A model generated the notes under the pieces. That model was not told the origin of the DNA, made no database searches, and saw only the letters and a list, made by a program, of their open reading frames with translations. Below, one piece after another: positions 1 to 6,499 of a stretch of DNA of 9,633 nt. The stretch spans positions 1 through 9,633 of the forward strand of contig DTYS01000320.1 in assembly GCA_012961755.1 (NCBI GenBank), given 5' to 3'. How positions within the stretch are numbered: the first letter of the stretch is position 1; each line of letters opens with the position of its first letter. This stretch comes from Candidatus Latescibacterota bacterium. Its GTDB lineage: Bacteria > Latescibacterota > 4484-107 > B68-G9. A program made the translations under genes and the position numbers.

Positions 1-747
1 CAGGGGCCTATCCTTGGCCTCCTCCGCCAGTTCGCGGGAGATCACGCCGAAGTCCACCATCTTCTTCAATACGATGTTGCGCCTGTGCAGCGCCAAATCC
101 GGATGGAGGATAGGGGAGTAACGGCTCGGGGATTTGAGCAATCCCACCAACAGGGCACATTCCTCGAGGGTGAGGTCCTCAGCGTCCTTATCGAAGTAGG
201 TCCTGGCTGCAGCCTGTATACCCCAGGCACCGCAGCCGAAGTAGACCTGATTAGCGTACATCTCTAAGATCTCCTCCTTGGTGTAGGCCCTCTCTATACG
301 GATGGCGGTCAGGGCCTCCCTGATCTTGCGGGATAAACTCACCTTGAAGGGGAGGAAAAGGTTGCGGGCGAGCTGTTGGGTTATGGTGCTGGCGCCCTCC
401 ACTATCCTGCCGGCAGAGATGTTGGCCAGGGCAGCCCGGACGATCGCTAAGAAGTTAATGCCGTTGTGGTGGTAAAATTCCCTGTCCTCCACGGCCAGGA
501 GGGCGTGGAAGAACTCCTCGGGGATCTGGTCGAAGGGGACCGTCACCCTCCTCTCCTCGGCGAGCTCCTTGACTACCCTACCCTCCGAGTCGTATATTAA
601 AGTAGCGAGCTTTGGCCTGAACCTTTCGAGCTGTTCAAGGGAGGGAAGGTCCCGGCCGAAGTAGAACACTATGCCTGCGAGGGCTGCAGAATATAGGAGG
701 CCCCAGATGAGGGTCCAAAGTAACAGCTTCTTCGCGAACCTTCCCAT
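1..747 (-). CDS. Class A penicillin-binding protein (PBP1A-type), N-terminal part, cut by the window edge
   Basis: Bifunctional peptidoglycan synthase; the part present is the GT51 glycosyltransferase that polymerises lipid II outside the cytoplasmic membrane. 249 codons are visible and the frame is still open at base 1, so the transpeptidase domain lies outside. Residues 1-7 are basic and 8-30 form one membrane helix (signal anchor). The GT51 motifs follow in order: EDREFYHHNG at 87-96 with the first catalytic Glu at 87, GASTITQQL at 118-126, RKIREALTAIRIE at 140-152 with the likely second Glu at 152, and EILEMYANQVYFG at 159-171. The ATG at 747 puts the anchor right at the N terminus, as expected. 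A GTG in the same frame at 783 is possible but has no ribosome site and would add a non-basic leader. No Shine-Dalgarno precedes the ATG; a promoter just upstream suggests a leaderless message. It is divergent from aroA. The family is certain; the exact paralogue is not. Confidence 0.95.
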   Translation of the reverse strand, partial: MGRFAKKLLLWTLIWGLLYSAALAGIVFYFGRDLPSLEQLERFRPKLATLIYDSEGRVVKELAEERRVTVPFDQIPEEFFHALLAVEDREFYHHNGINFLAIVRAALANISAGRIVEGASTITQQLARNLFLPFKVSLSRKIREALTAIRIERAYTKEEILEMYANQVYFGCGAWGIQAAARTYFDKDAEDLTLEECALLVGLLKSPSRYSPILHPDLALHRRNIVLKKMVDFGVISRELAEEAKDRPL

Positions 748-751
748 GGCA

Positions 752-764
752 TAGATAATATAAG
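752..764 (+). promoter_or_regulatory. A/T island, possible -10 region for aroA
   Basis: The divergent gap has one A/T-rich island, TAGATAATATAAG. On the plus strand it offers TAATAT (756-761) or TATAAG (759-764) as a -10 element, which would start aroA near 768-772 with a leader of roughly 35 bases. No convincing -35 is found at 16 to 18 bases upstream, so this is weak. It overlaps the -10 of the opposite promoter, so the two could not be melted by separate polymerases at the same time. Confidence 0.25.
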
Positions 765-785
765 ACCCTTCGGAGGAGTTCACAA
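757..785 (-). promoter_or_regulatory. Sigma70-type promoter for the PBP gene, giving a nearly leaderless mRNA
   Basis: Read on the minus strand, TTGTGA (785-780) matches the -35 consensus at 4 of 6 positions and TATATT (762-757) matches the -10 consensus at 5 of 6, with the ideal 17-base spacer. Transcription would start near 751-748, only a few bases before the ATG at 747. This fits the absence of a Shine-Dalgarno. The promoter is inferred from sequence alone. Confidence 0.55.
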
Positions 786-794
786 GGGGTTATC

Positions 795-800
795 GGAGGT
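795..800 (+). promoter_or_regulatory. Ribosome binding site of aroA
   Basis: GGAGGT lies close to the ATG at 804, with four bases between GGAGG and the start codon. It supports this start, which also places the PGDKSISHR motif at the usual distance from the N terminus. Confidence 0.8.
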
Positions 801-803
801 ACG

Positions 804-2165
804 ATGCGGGTCAGGATATCGCCCGTCCGGAAGCTGAGGGGGGTCATCTCCGTCCCAGGGGACAAGTCCATATCCCACAGGGCAGCACTTCTAGGGGCCA
901 TAGCCGAGGGCACCACCGAGATAGAAGGGTTCGCCCCGGGAAGGGACCCGCGGACCACCTTGGAGGTCCTCGAAAGGCTCGGCGTCGAGGTGGAAAGGGA
1001 GGGAAAGGTCGTCCGCATCCACGGCCTGGGCCTGAGGGGGCTGAAGCCCCCGGACGGACCCCTATGGGCCGGAAACTCCGGGACACTGATGAAGCTCATC
1101 TCGGGGATATTGGCGGGACAGAATTTTACGTCGGTCCTTGAGGGGGACGAGTCCCTGAGCAGGAGGCCCATGAGGGTCGTGGAGCCCTTGAGGCTCATGG
1201 GAGCGGAGGTCTCCGCCCTCGACGACCTATACCCTCCCTTAAAGATAAGGGGTCACTTCCCCCTGAACCCCATCCGTTACGCTCTTCCGGTCCCGAGCGC
1301 CACGGTTAAATCAGCAATCCTGCTCGCCGGCCTCTACGCCGAGGGGAGGACCTCAGTGGAAGAGCCAGCTCCTTCCAGGGACCACACGGAAAGGATGTTG
1401 GAGGCCTTCGGAGCAGAAGTCGAAAGGAGGTGGATAAGGCAAGGGCGCTCCGAAGACCTGGGGGAAGAACTCGACCGCAGGCTCAGGAGGGCGGAGGGGG
1501 GTGGACCGCGGGTGCAGGTCTCGGTGGAAGGAACGGGAAAGCTCGAGGCCAGTAAGGTGGTCGTGCCAGGGGACATATCCTCAGCCGCCTTTCTCTTGGT
1601 CGCGGGGGCGATAGTACCTAAGTCCCACATAAGGATAAAGGATGTCGGCCTGAACCCCACCAGAAGGGCGGTGGTGGACGTCCTGAGGAGGATGGGGGCG
1701 GAGGTCAGGACCGAGGAAGGAAGGATGATATGTGGGGAACCGATAGTGGACCTTGTAGTCAGGGGTTCGGAGCTTAAGGGGACGAGGATAGCAGGTTCCG
1801 TGATACCCAACCTTATAGATGAGATCCCGGTCCTGGCGGTCGCCGCAGCCTGCGCCGACGGTGAGACCGTTATAAGGGATGCGGAGGAGCTCAGGGCCAA
1901 GGAGACCGACAGGATAAGGGCCGTGGTGGAGAACCTCAGGAGGATGGGGGTGAAGGTCGGGGAGCTGCGGGACGGCATGGTGATAGGGGGAGGTGGGAAC
2001 CTGAGGGGAGCGACGGTGGAGAGCTTCGGGGACCACAGGATAGCAATGGCGTTCGCCGTCGCGGGGCTCGTGGCAGAGGGCGAGACGGTGATAGAGGGGG
2101 CGGAATGGGCCGACATCTCTTTCCCGGGGTTCTTCCGGACCTTGGAGGACCTCTCCAGGAGGTGA
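804..2165 (+). CDS. aroA: 3-phosphoshikimate 1-carboxyvinyltransferase (EPSP synthase), class II-like
   Basis: Sixth step of the shikimate pathway: joins phosphoenolpyruvate to shikimate 3-phosphate in the cytoplasm, toward chorismate and aromatic amino acids. It is full length at 453 residues. Recognisable motifs are PGDKSISHR at 18-26 (Lys21, Ser22 and Arg26 for substrate binding), GNSGT at 90-94, RRPM at 120-123, SRDHTERML at 191-199, LIDEIPVLAVAAA at 337-349 with the catalytic Asp339, ELRAKETDR at 362-370 and GDHRIAMA at 409-416. The SISHR, RDHTE and SFP patterns resemble the CP4-like class II enzymes. Three oddities: Thr167 sits where the PEP-binding Gln (E. coli Gln171) is expected; Lys97 replaces the usual Arg after NSGTxM; and a charged insert of about 20 residues lies near 209-235. 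All other key residues are kept, so it is probably active. The stop codon forms part of the pyk ribosome site. Confidence 0.97.
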   Translation: MRVRISPVRKLRGVISVPGDKSISHRAALLGAIAEGTTEIEGFAPGRDPRTTLEVLERLGVEVEREGKVVRIHGLGLRGLKPPDGPLWAGNSGTLMKLISGILAGQNFTSVLEGDESLSRRPMRVVEPLRLMGAEVSALDDLYPPLKIRGHFPLNPIRYALPVPSATVKSAILLAGLYAEGRTSVEEPAPSRDHTERMLEAFGAEVERRWIRQGRSEDLGEELDRRLRRAEGGGPRVQVSVEGTGKLEASKVVVPGDISSAAFLLVAGAIVPKSHIRIKDVGLNPTRRAVVDVLRRMGAEVRTEEGRMICGEPIVDLVVRGSELKGTRIAGSVIPNLIDEIPVLAVAAACADGETVIRDAEELRAKETDRIRAVVENLRRMGVKVGELRDGMVIGGGGNLRGATVESFGDHRIAMAFAVAGLVAEGETVIEGAEWADISFPGFFRTLEDLSRR

Positions 2166-2166
2166 T
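2157..2166 (+). promoter_or_regulatory. Ribosome binding site of pyk, embedded in the end of aroA
   Basis: AGGAGGTGAT is fully complementary over ten bases to the standard bacterial 16S rRNA 3' end. It covers the last two Arg codons and the TGA stop of aroA and lies two bases before the pyk ATG at 2169. Ribosomes ending aroA would sit on the pyk initiation region, so the two genes are probably translationally coupled. Confidence 0.9.
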
Positions 2167-2168
2167 AC

Positions 2169-3575
2169 ATGAAACGCACGAAGATAGTCTGCACTATAGG
2201 ACCCTCATCGGAGGACGTGGGCACGATAGAGAAGATGATAGAAGCCGGCATGAACGTTGCCCGCATCAACTTCTCCCACGGGACTCAGAAGGAGCATTCC
2301 GGGCAGATAGCAGCGGTCAGGGAGGCCTCCAGGAGGACCGGGACCTCCGTGGCCGTGCTCCAGGATCTGAGCGGGCCCAAGGTCAGGGTCGGGGAGCTAC
2401 CGGGAAGGCTGAGGCTCTCGCCCGGGGAGGAGCTGGTCCTCACTTCCAAGGATGTCCCGCGCGAGGGCGAAGTGCCCGTAAGTTACAAGGAACTTCCCCG
2501 GGACCTCAGCCCTGGGGACATCGTACTCCTGGCCGACGGCGAGATGGCCCTGAAGGTCAAGGCCACCACCGAGACCGACATATTGTGCGAGGTCCTCGTA
2601 GGAGGAGAGCTCAGTTCCCACAAGGGGATAAACGTTCCGGGTGTCTCCCTCGGTGTCCCCTCTGTTACAGATAAGGATTTAGAGGACTTAGAGTTCGGCA
2701 TCGAGCATGGGGTGGATTGGGTCGCCGTCTCCTTCGTGAGGGAGCCCGGGGACGTAAGGAGGGTCAAGGAGGAGGTCCGCAGACGGGGGAAGGAGATCCC
2801 TGTGATAGCGAAGGTGGAGAAGCACGAGGCCTTGAGGGCCATAGACGGGATCCTGGAAGAGGCGGACGGGGTCATGGTCGCAAGGGGGGACCTCGGGGTC
2901 GAGATCCCCTTGGAGGAAGTTCCCCTCGCCCAGAAGGAGATAATAAAGAAGGCGAACGGACACGGAAGGCCGGTCATAACCGCCACACAGATGTTGCTCT
3001 CCATGGTGGAGAGCGCAAGACCAACCAGGGCGGAGGTCACGGACATAGCTAACGCTATATTCGACGGGACGGACGCTGTCATGCTTTCGGAGGAGACAGC
3101 GGTCGGCAGGTACCCTGTGGAGGCTGTGAGGACGATGGCGGGGGTCGCCCTGAGGGCGGAGGAGGGGATAGATTACGTGGCCCAGCTTCAGGCGAGGGGC
3201 ATAACCGAGGAGCCCGACGTCCCGGACGCCATAAGCCATGCAGCATGCCACATAGCCCTCAACATCAAAGCCGAGGCGATAATCTGCTGTACCCATTCCG
3301 GTCAGACCGCTAGGATGGTCGCCAAATATAGGCCCCACGCTCCTATAATAGCCGTCACCCCGAGCGAGGAGGTCCAAAGGAGGCTGACGCTCTTCTGGGG
3401 GATATATCCTATGAAGATAGAGGAACCTCCCGACACCGACACCCTCATAAAGAGGGCCAAGGAGGCGGCCCTACGCTCCGGACTTGTGTCGAAGGGGGCA
3501 AGGGTCGTGATAGTCGCCGGCGTCCCGGTGGGAGTCCCGGGTGCCACCAACCTCATAAAGGCCGACGTGCTATAG
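2169..3575 (+). CDS. pyk: Pyruvate kinase
   Basis: Converts phosphoenolpyruvate and ADP to pyruvate and ATP, the last step of glycolysis, in the cytoplasm. It has 468 residues, the normal length for the form without the extra C-terminal PEP-utiliser domain seen in Bacillus. Motifs: KIVCTIGPSS at 5-14; ARINFSHG at 31-38; LQDLSGPKVRVG at 64-75; active-site signature VIAKVEKHEAL at 212-222 with catalytic Lys215 and metal ligand Glu217; VARGDLGVEIP at 237-247 with metal ligand Asp241; ITATQML at 270-276; PTRAEVTDIANA at 285-296; and the allosteric-domain stretch HSGQTARMVAKYRP at 376-389. Lys71 replaces the Glu (rabbit Glu117) that marks potassium-dependent enzymes, so this one is predicted to be potassium independent. 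Leu277 replaces the usual Glu or Asp of TQML(E/D)SM. It starts three bases after the aroA stop and is the last gene of that operon. Confidence 0.98.
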   Translation: MKRTKIVCTIGPSSEDVGTIEKMIEAGMNVARINFSHGTQKEHSGQIAAVREASRRTGTSVAVLQDLSGPKVRVGELPGRLRLSPGEELVLTSKDVPREGEVPVSYKELPRDLSPGDIVLLADGEMALKVKATTETDILCEVLVGGELSSHKGINVPGVSLGVPSVTDKDLEDLEFGIEHGVDWVAVSFVREPGDVRRVKEEVRRRGKEIPVIAKVEKHEALRAIDGILEEADGVMVARGDLGVEIPLEEVPLAQKEIIKKANGHGRPVITATQMLLSMVESARPTRAEVTDIANAIFDGTDAVMLSEETAVGRYPVEAVRTMAGVALRAEEGIDYVAQLQARGITEEPDVPDAISHAACHIALNIKAEAIICCTHSGQTARMVAKYRPHAPIIAVTPSEEVQRRLTLFWGIYPMKIEEPPDTDTLIKRAKEAALRSGLVSKGARVVIVAGVPVGVPGATNLIKADVL

Positions 3576-3743
3576 GTCGTCTCATTCCTCGTTCCTGATC
3601 TCGTCCGGATGGCTCTCCTGTCACTAAGTCCACGAGGCTCCTCCAATATGACCCTCACCTTCGCAACCCTACCCCTCAGGATCCGGCGAAGGAGGGGTCC
3701 CCCTCGTCCGATGGGGAAGAACCCTTCATAGCCAGAGTCCATA
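3576..3743. other. Convergent intergenic gap, no confident gene
   Basis: This 168-base gap lies between the ends of pyk (plus) and the AKR-fold gene (minus). It contains an imperfect hairpin at 3681-3712. On the minus strand an ATG at 3742 follows the AKR-fold stop by one base and opens a frame that runs antisense into pyk. The 55 or so codons outside pyk match no family I recognise, so I do not call a gene. Confidence 0.6.
3681..3712. terminator. Imperfect hairpin in the convergent gap, possible two-way terminator
   Basis: The 32-base stretch pairs end to end with mismatches: ATC with GAT, then GGCGA with TCGTC including one G-U pair, then GG with CC near the apex. An alternative apex pairs GAGGG with CCCTC around a four-base loop. 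Neither strand has a T-run after it, so it is not a classic intrinsic terminator. The position between two converging operons is what suggests the role. Confidence 0.25.
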
Positions 3744-4544
3744 TCAACATCCCCCGAGCGCTCCCTCCACGAGCCTCACGTCCTCCTCGAGCTCCCAGGG
3801 CCTGTACTTCGTAAATATCCCGACGCAGACGGCATCGCAGGGCCTCATGTGCCTCCCAACAAACGCGAAGGCCTCCTTAGGGTCGTTCCTCCCTGCGGCC
3901 AGGACCTTATAGTGTATGGCGGGCTTCGAGAGCTTCGCTATGGTCCTCGCCATCCTTTCCCTGTCCTCAGGCCAGAACCACTCCCTCGCGCCCGGCACGT
4001 GTTCGGGGTTCTGATCCCTCCTCGCGGAGTTGTAGTAAGAGCACATGTAGAAGTCGACCTCCGCCAAGTTCTCCTCAGCCCACTCCAGGACCTCGGGGTC
4101 GTGAGCAGCTATCCCGGCGGGCATACCCGCGTCGTGTATCATCCTTACCGCGTCCGCAACCTCCTCCATCCTCCCCCGCGCGAACAGGTGGTCCACGACC
4201 CCACCGTGCACGAAGCAGGCCTTGGCCCCTCCCCTGACAGCGTTCCTCACCCCCCTGGATATCTCCCCGAGCTCGGGGCAAGTTTGGGCTATCCACCTTA
4301 TGGTCCCGCCCTCGTCCCAGTACTCCATCAGCACCCTCATTATGTGGTGGTCGGCCCTTCCTATGTGCGCGTTTATCCCGAGCTCCTCCGCCCTTCGGTA
4401 GGTCTCCTTTATCCTTGCCGTAGTATAATAGTGCATCATCTCCTGGTCCACCTCGGGGGACTGATGCGAGAACCCGCTGAATGGGTTCCCACCCAGTATC
4501 AGCCTGCTCACCTCCAGGTCCCCTATGCGAACCCTCGAGAGCAT
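3744..4544 (-). CDS. Aldo/keto-reductase-fold TIM-barrel protein lacking most of the catalytic tetrad
   Basis: A 266-residue protein whose landmarks follow the AKR barrel in order: VRIGDLEVSRLILGGNPF at 5-22, ELGIN at 54-58, ACFVHGG at 109-115, VDFYMCSYYNSARRD at 163-177, and a C-terminal PAIHYKVLAAG at 208-218 followed by VGIFTKYRPWELEEDV at 241-256. Aligned by eye to the AKR pattern GINxxDTAxxYG, the catalytic Asp and Tyr fall on Ile61 and His66. The Lys strand reads WIAQTC at 84-89 without Lys. Only the barrel His seems kept, as His113. Histidines are common (HIGRADHH at 60-67, AHD at 147-149, HYK at 211-213), which could suggest a metal or a different chemistry; that is inference. There is no signal peptide, so it is cytoplasmic. 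It is the last gene of the minus-strand operon, 31 bases after the phosphodiesterase gene. All 14 isoleucines use ATA. The fold is fairly sure, the function unknown. Confidence 0.85.
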   Translation of the reverse strand: MLSRVRIGDLEVSRLILGGNPFSGFSHQSPEVDQEMMHYYTTARIKETYRRAEELGINAHIGRADHHIMRVLMEYWDEGGTIRWIAQTCPELGEISRGVRNAVRGGAKACFVHGGVVDHLFARGRMEEVADAVRMIHDAGMPAGIAAHDPEVLEWAEENLAEVDFYMCSYYNSARRDQNPEHVPGAREWFWPEDRERMARTIAKLSKPAIHYKVLAAGRNDPKEAFAFVGRHMRPCDAVCVGIFTKYRPWELEEDVRLVEGALGGC

Positions 4545-4545
4545 G

Positions 4546-4554
4546 CCCCCTCCC
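4546..4554 (-). promoter_or_regulatory. Ribosome binding site of the AKR-fold gene
   Basis: GGGAGGGGG on the minus strand ends one base before the ATG at 4544; its GGGAGG core leaves a four-base spacer. It supports this start in the 31-base gap after the phosphodiesterase stop. Confidence 0.6.
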
Positions 4555-4575
4555 GTCCGATGCTTCAGGGCCGCT

Positions 4576-6486
4576 TCACTCGTTGTACGTGTGTCCTAAG
4601 GCCCTCTCCCTTTCGAAGGCCTCCTGGAGCCTCCTGTAGTTCCTCCTGAGCTTCTTAAGTTCGTCCAGCTTAAGGTCAGGGTCCTCCAAGGCCTGATATA
4701 TTATTCCTCCCTCCGCGTCCCTCGGAACGGGGATTTCTGCTAAGTAACATATTGTGGGCACGATGTCCTCCAGCCTCACCGTCCTCTCCAGGACCACCCC
4801 CCTTTTAACCCCGGGCCCCGCCATCACGAAGAGCCCCCTCAGGTCCCCGAGGCCGAACCTTGCTGTGGGCAGGTGGGGCCCGTGCTGGCCGCCGAACTCA
4901 GGATTTATGGCATATACTACGTCCCCCACCCTGTCCCCGTAGAGGCCTAAGATCCTCGCATCCTCCCTCTTTAAGGCCAGAGCTATGGGCTTCTTACCGG
5001 TTTCGGGATCGGTGTAGTCGTAGAGGGCCCTTATCACCTCCTCCCTCACCTCTTCGTAGTCCTCGGGCTCCACTATCCCCTGCGGGTCCCTGCCCTTTAG
5101 GTTCACGTATATGTAGCACGACCTCTGCTGGACGGCCTTGGTCCTCGACCAGTCCACGACCTTCTCCCCCTCCTCGGTCTCCTCGTACGCCAAGAGCCCT
5201 GCGGCCTCCAGCACTTCCGCGACCTTGAAGGGGTGGGTGGTGGCCTTGGCACCGTGATCCGAGACCAGTATCACGAGGTTCCCCTCCCCTCCCGCCTCCA
5301 ATACCCTCCCTATCATCCGGTCCAGGCTCCTGTAGAACCCGAGTTCCACCTCCTGGTAGAACCTCGCCTCCTCCTCGCTTCCCGCTGTCAGAGGGTCCAT
5401 CTTAGTGGAGAAGGCGTGGTACGCCCAGTCCGGACAGTGCGCGTGCATGAAGAAGAGTTCCCATTCCTTGCCTTCGAGCAGGTATACGGCAGCGTCCGCA
5501 AGCCAGACGTGTGCGAGGTCAACGATCTCCAGGAAAGTCCCCACATCCACCCACTCCAAGTTCAGGGCCTGGAAGCCGCCGTGGGGCATGGGAAGTCCCT
5601 CGGACCTTATCTCCCTTGCCACTCCCTCGGGATAGGACCACCCGTCCAATGCACAAAGGGGCGTCACGTAGAGCCTTAAGGAGGAGCCATCGGGAGGAAG
5701 CTCCAAAAGCTTGCACCTGAAGGCAGCCTCCTTGTTCCCGTCCGAGGTGACGAAGTTCTGAACTAAGTTCCCGGTCCACTCCCCAGGCCTGAGTTCCGCG
5801 AAGGCGGTCCCCGCGTCCCTGTCCTCGCACAGCAGGACCCTTCCGAACCCGTTTCCCTCATCCAAGGCTAAGAGGTACCAAGTCTTAGGCTGGATGTCAT
5901 ACTTTGCGAGCCTGTAGGCGAGGGGAAGATCGGCCTCCAGGGCCCTCCTACAGGGAGGCAAGTTCCCCCATCCCCTCGCCTCCCTCAGCTCCACCTGGGT
6001 CGCCAGGGGATATTCCTCTGTCGAGAACAACTGCTCGGCAGCCAGGGTGCACCTGAACGGAGGAGGCTCCCCGTACCTCCACTCGTTCATGCTAAGGCCC
6101 GCACCTCCGATCTGGATGCCCTCCCTCAAGGTGGGGGGCCAGGTCGAAGGGTAGTTCAGGACTATGCTCCTCTTCCCTACCCTCTCCGCGGCCTGCCAGA
6201 TGTACTCCGCCTTGCAGTCCCCCGAATCGAACCCCTGGTGGGTCCTATCCAGAGGGTCGCCTGGCTTGTGCACGTTGAAGCAAGTTATCCCGTGGGTCCC
6301 TATGGACGCGCCCGTGACTATCGTGGTCCAGTTGGGAGGGGTTATCGTGGGGAAGGGGACCAAGCAGTGTTCCGCGTAGACACCTCCGTCTATAAGGCTT
6401 GCTATCGCTTGAAGCTCCCCCTCCTTGGCGTACCTGTACACCCTCTGGGCTATGGGGGCGTCCAGGCCTATGAGCATGACCTTCAT
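4576..6486 (-). CDS. Type I phosphodiesterase / nucleotide pyrophosphatase family protein (alkaline phosphatase superfamily)
   Basis: A 636-residue two-metal hydrolase of phosphoric mono- or diesters. All expected metal and catalytic positions are visible: LIGLDAP at 5-11 with metal ligand Asp9; FPTITPPNWTTIVTG at 45-59 with likely nucleophile Thr49 and Asn52; GTHGI at 63-67; HCPDWAYHAF at 350-359 with Asp353 and His357; LVSDHGAKATTHPF at 407-420 with Asp410 and His411; and GGQHGPHLPT at 532-541 with the last His ligand. Residues from about 140 to 330 form a large insert between catalytic halves, which may set specificity. The C terminus, about 605-630, is charged and probably helical. There is no signal peptide or membrane helix, so it should be cytoplasmic, unlike many secreted family members. 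The substrate is unknown. It lies between a sugar-isomerase-like gene and the AKR-fold gene; the start is fixed by a strong ribosome site. Confidence 0.92.
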   Translation of the reverse strand: MKVMLIGLDAPIAQRVYRYAKEGELQAIASLIDGGVYAEHCLVPFPTITPPNWTTIVTGASIGTHGITCFNVHKPGDPLDRTHQGFDSGDCKAEYIWQAAERVGKRSIVLNYPSTWPPTLREGIQIGGAGLSMNEWRYGEPPPFRCTLAAEQLFSTEEYPLATQVELREARGWGNLPPCRRALEADLPLAYRLAKYDIQPKTWYLLALDEGNGFGRVLLCEDRDAGTAFAELRPGEWTGNLVQNFVTSDGNKEAAFRCKLLELPPDGSSLRLYVTPLCALDGWSYPEGVAREIRSEGLPMPHGGFQALNLEWVDVGTFLEIVDLAHVWLADAAVYLLEGKEWELFFMHAHCPDWAYHAFSTKMDPLTAGSEEEARFYQEVELGFYRSLDRMIGRVLEAGGEGNLVILVSDHGAKATTHPFKVAEVLEAAGLLAYEETEEGEKVVDWSRTKAVQQRSCYIYVNLKGRDPQGIVEPEDYEEVREEVIRALYDYTDPETGKKPIALALKREDARILGLYGDRVGDVVYAINPEFGGQHGPHLPTARFGLGDLRGLFVMAGPGVKRGVVLERTVRLEDIVPTICYLAEIPVPRDAEGGIIYQALEDPDLKLDELKKLRRNYRRLQEAFERERALGHTYNE

Positions 6487-6489
6487 CTA

Positions 6490-6499
6490 CACCTCCTCA
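6490..6499 (-). promoter_or_regulatory. Ribosome binding site of the phosphodiesterase gene, overlapping the upstream stop
   Basis: On the minus strand TGAGGAGGTG contains the TGA stop of the TIM-barrel gene and a strong Shine-Dalgarno, AGGAGGTG. Five bases separate GGAGG from the ATG at 6486. The arrangement resembles the aroA-pyk junction and suggests coupled translation. Confidence 0.85.

Noticed and set aside
85..267. Small plus-strand frame inside the PBP gene
   Set aside because: It is antisense to the conserved GT51 domain and shows no ribosome site or motif.
1334..2269. 311-codon minus-strand frame over aroA and the start of pyk
   Set aside because: It is antisense to two certain genes, its product is low-complexity Ser/Pro/Thr-rich, and it has no family motifs. 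It is a side effect of the purine-rich codon bias.
2105..2674. 189-codon plus-strand frame across the aroA-pyk junction
   Set aside because: It is out of frame with both real genes and gives a Gly/Arg-rich product typical of shadow frames.
3302..3742. 146-codon minus-strand frame as a full gene
   Set aside because: Most of it is antisense to the conserved C-terminal domain of pyk. Only the part outside pyk is kept as a weak finding.
3849..4649. 266-codon plus-strand frame over the AKR-fold gene
   Set aside because: It is antisense to a gene with clear AKR landmarks and a ribosome site. The product is Pro/His/Arg-rich with no domain.
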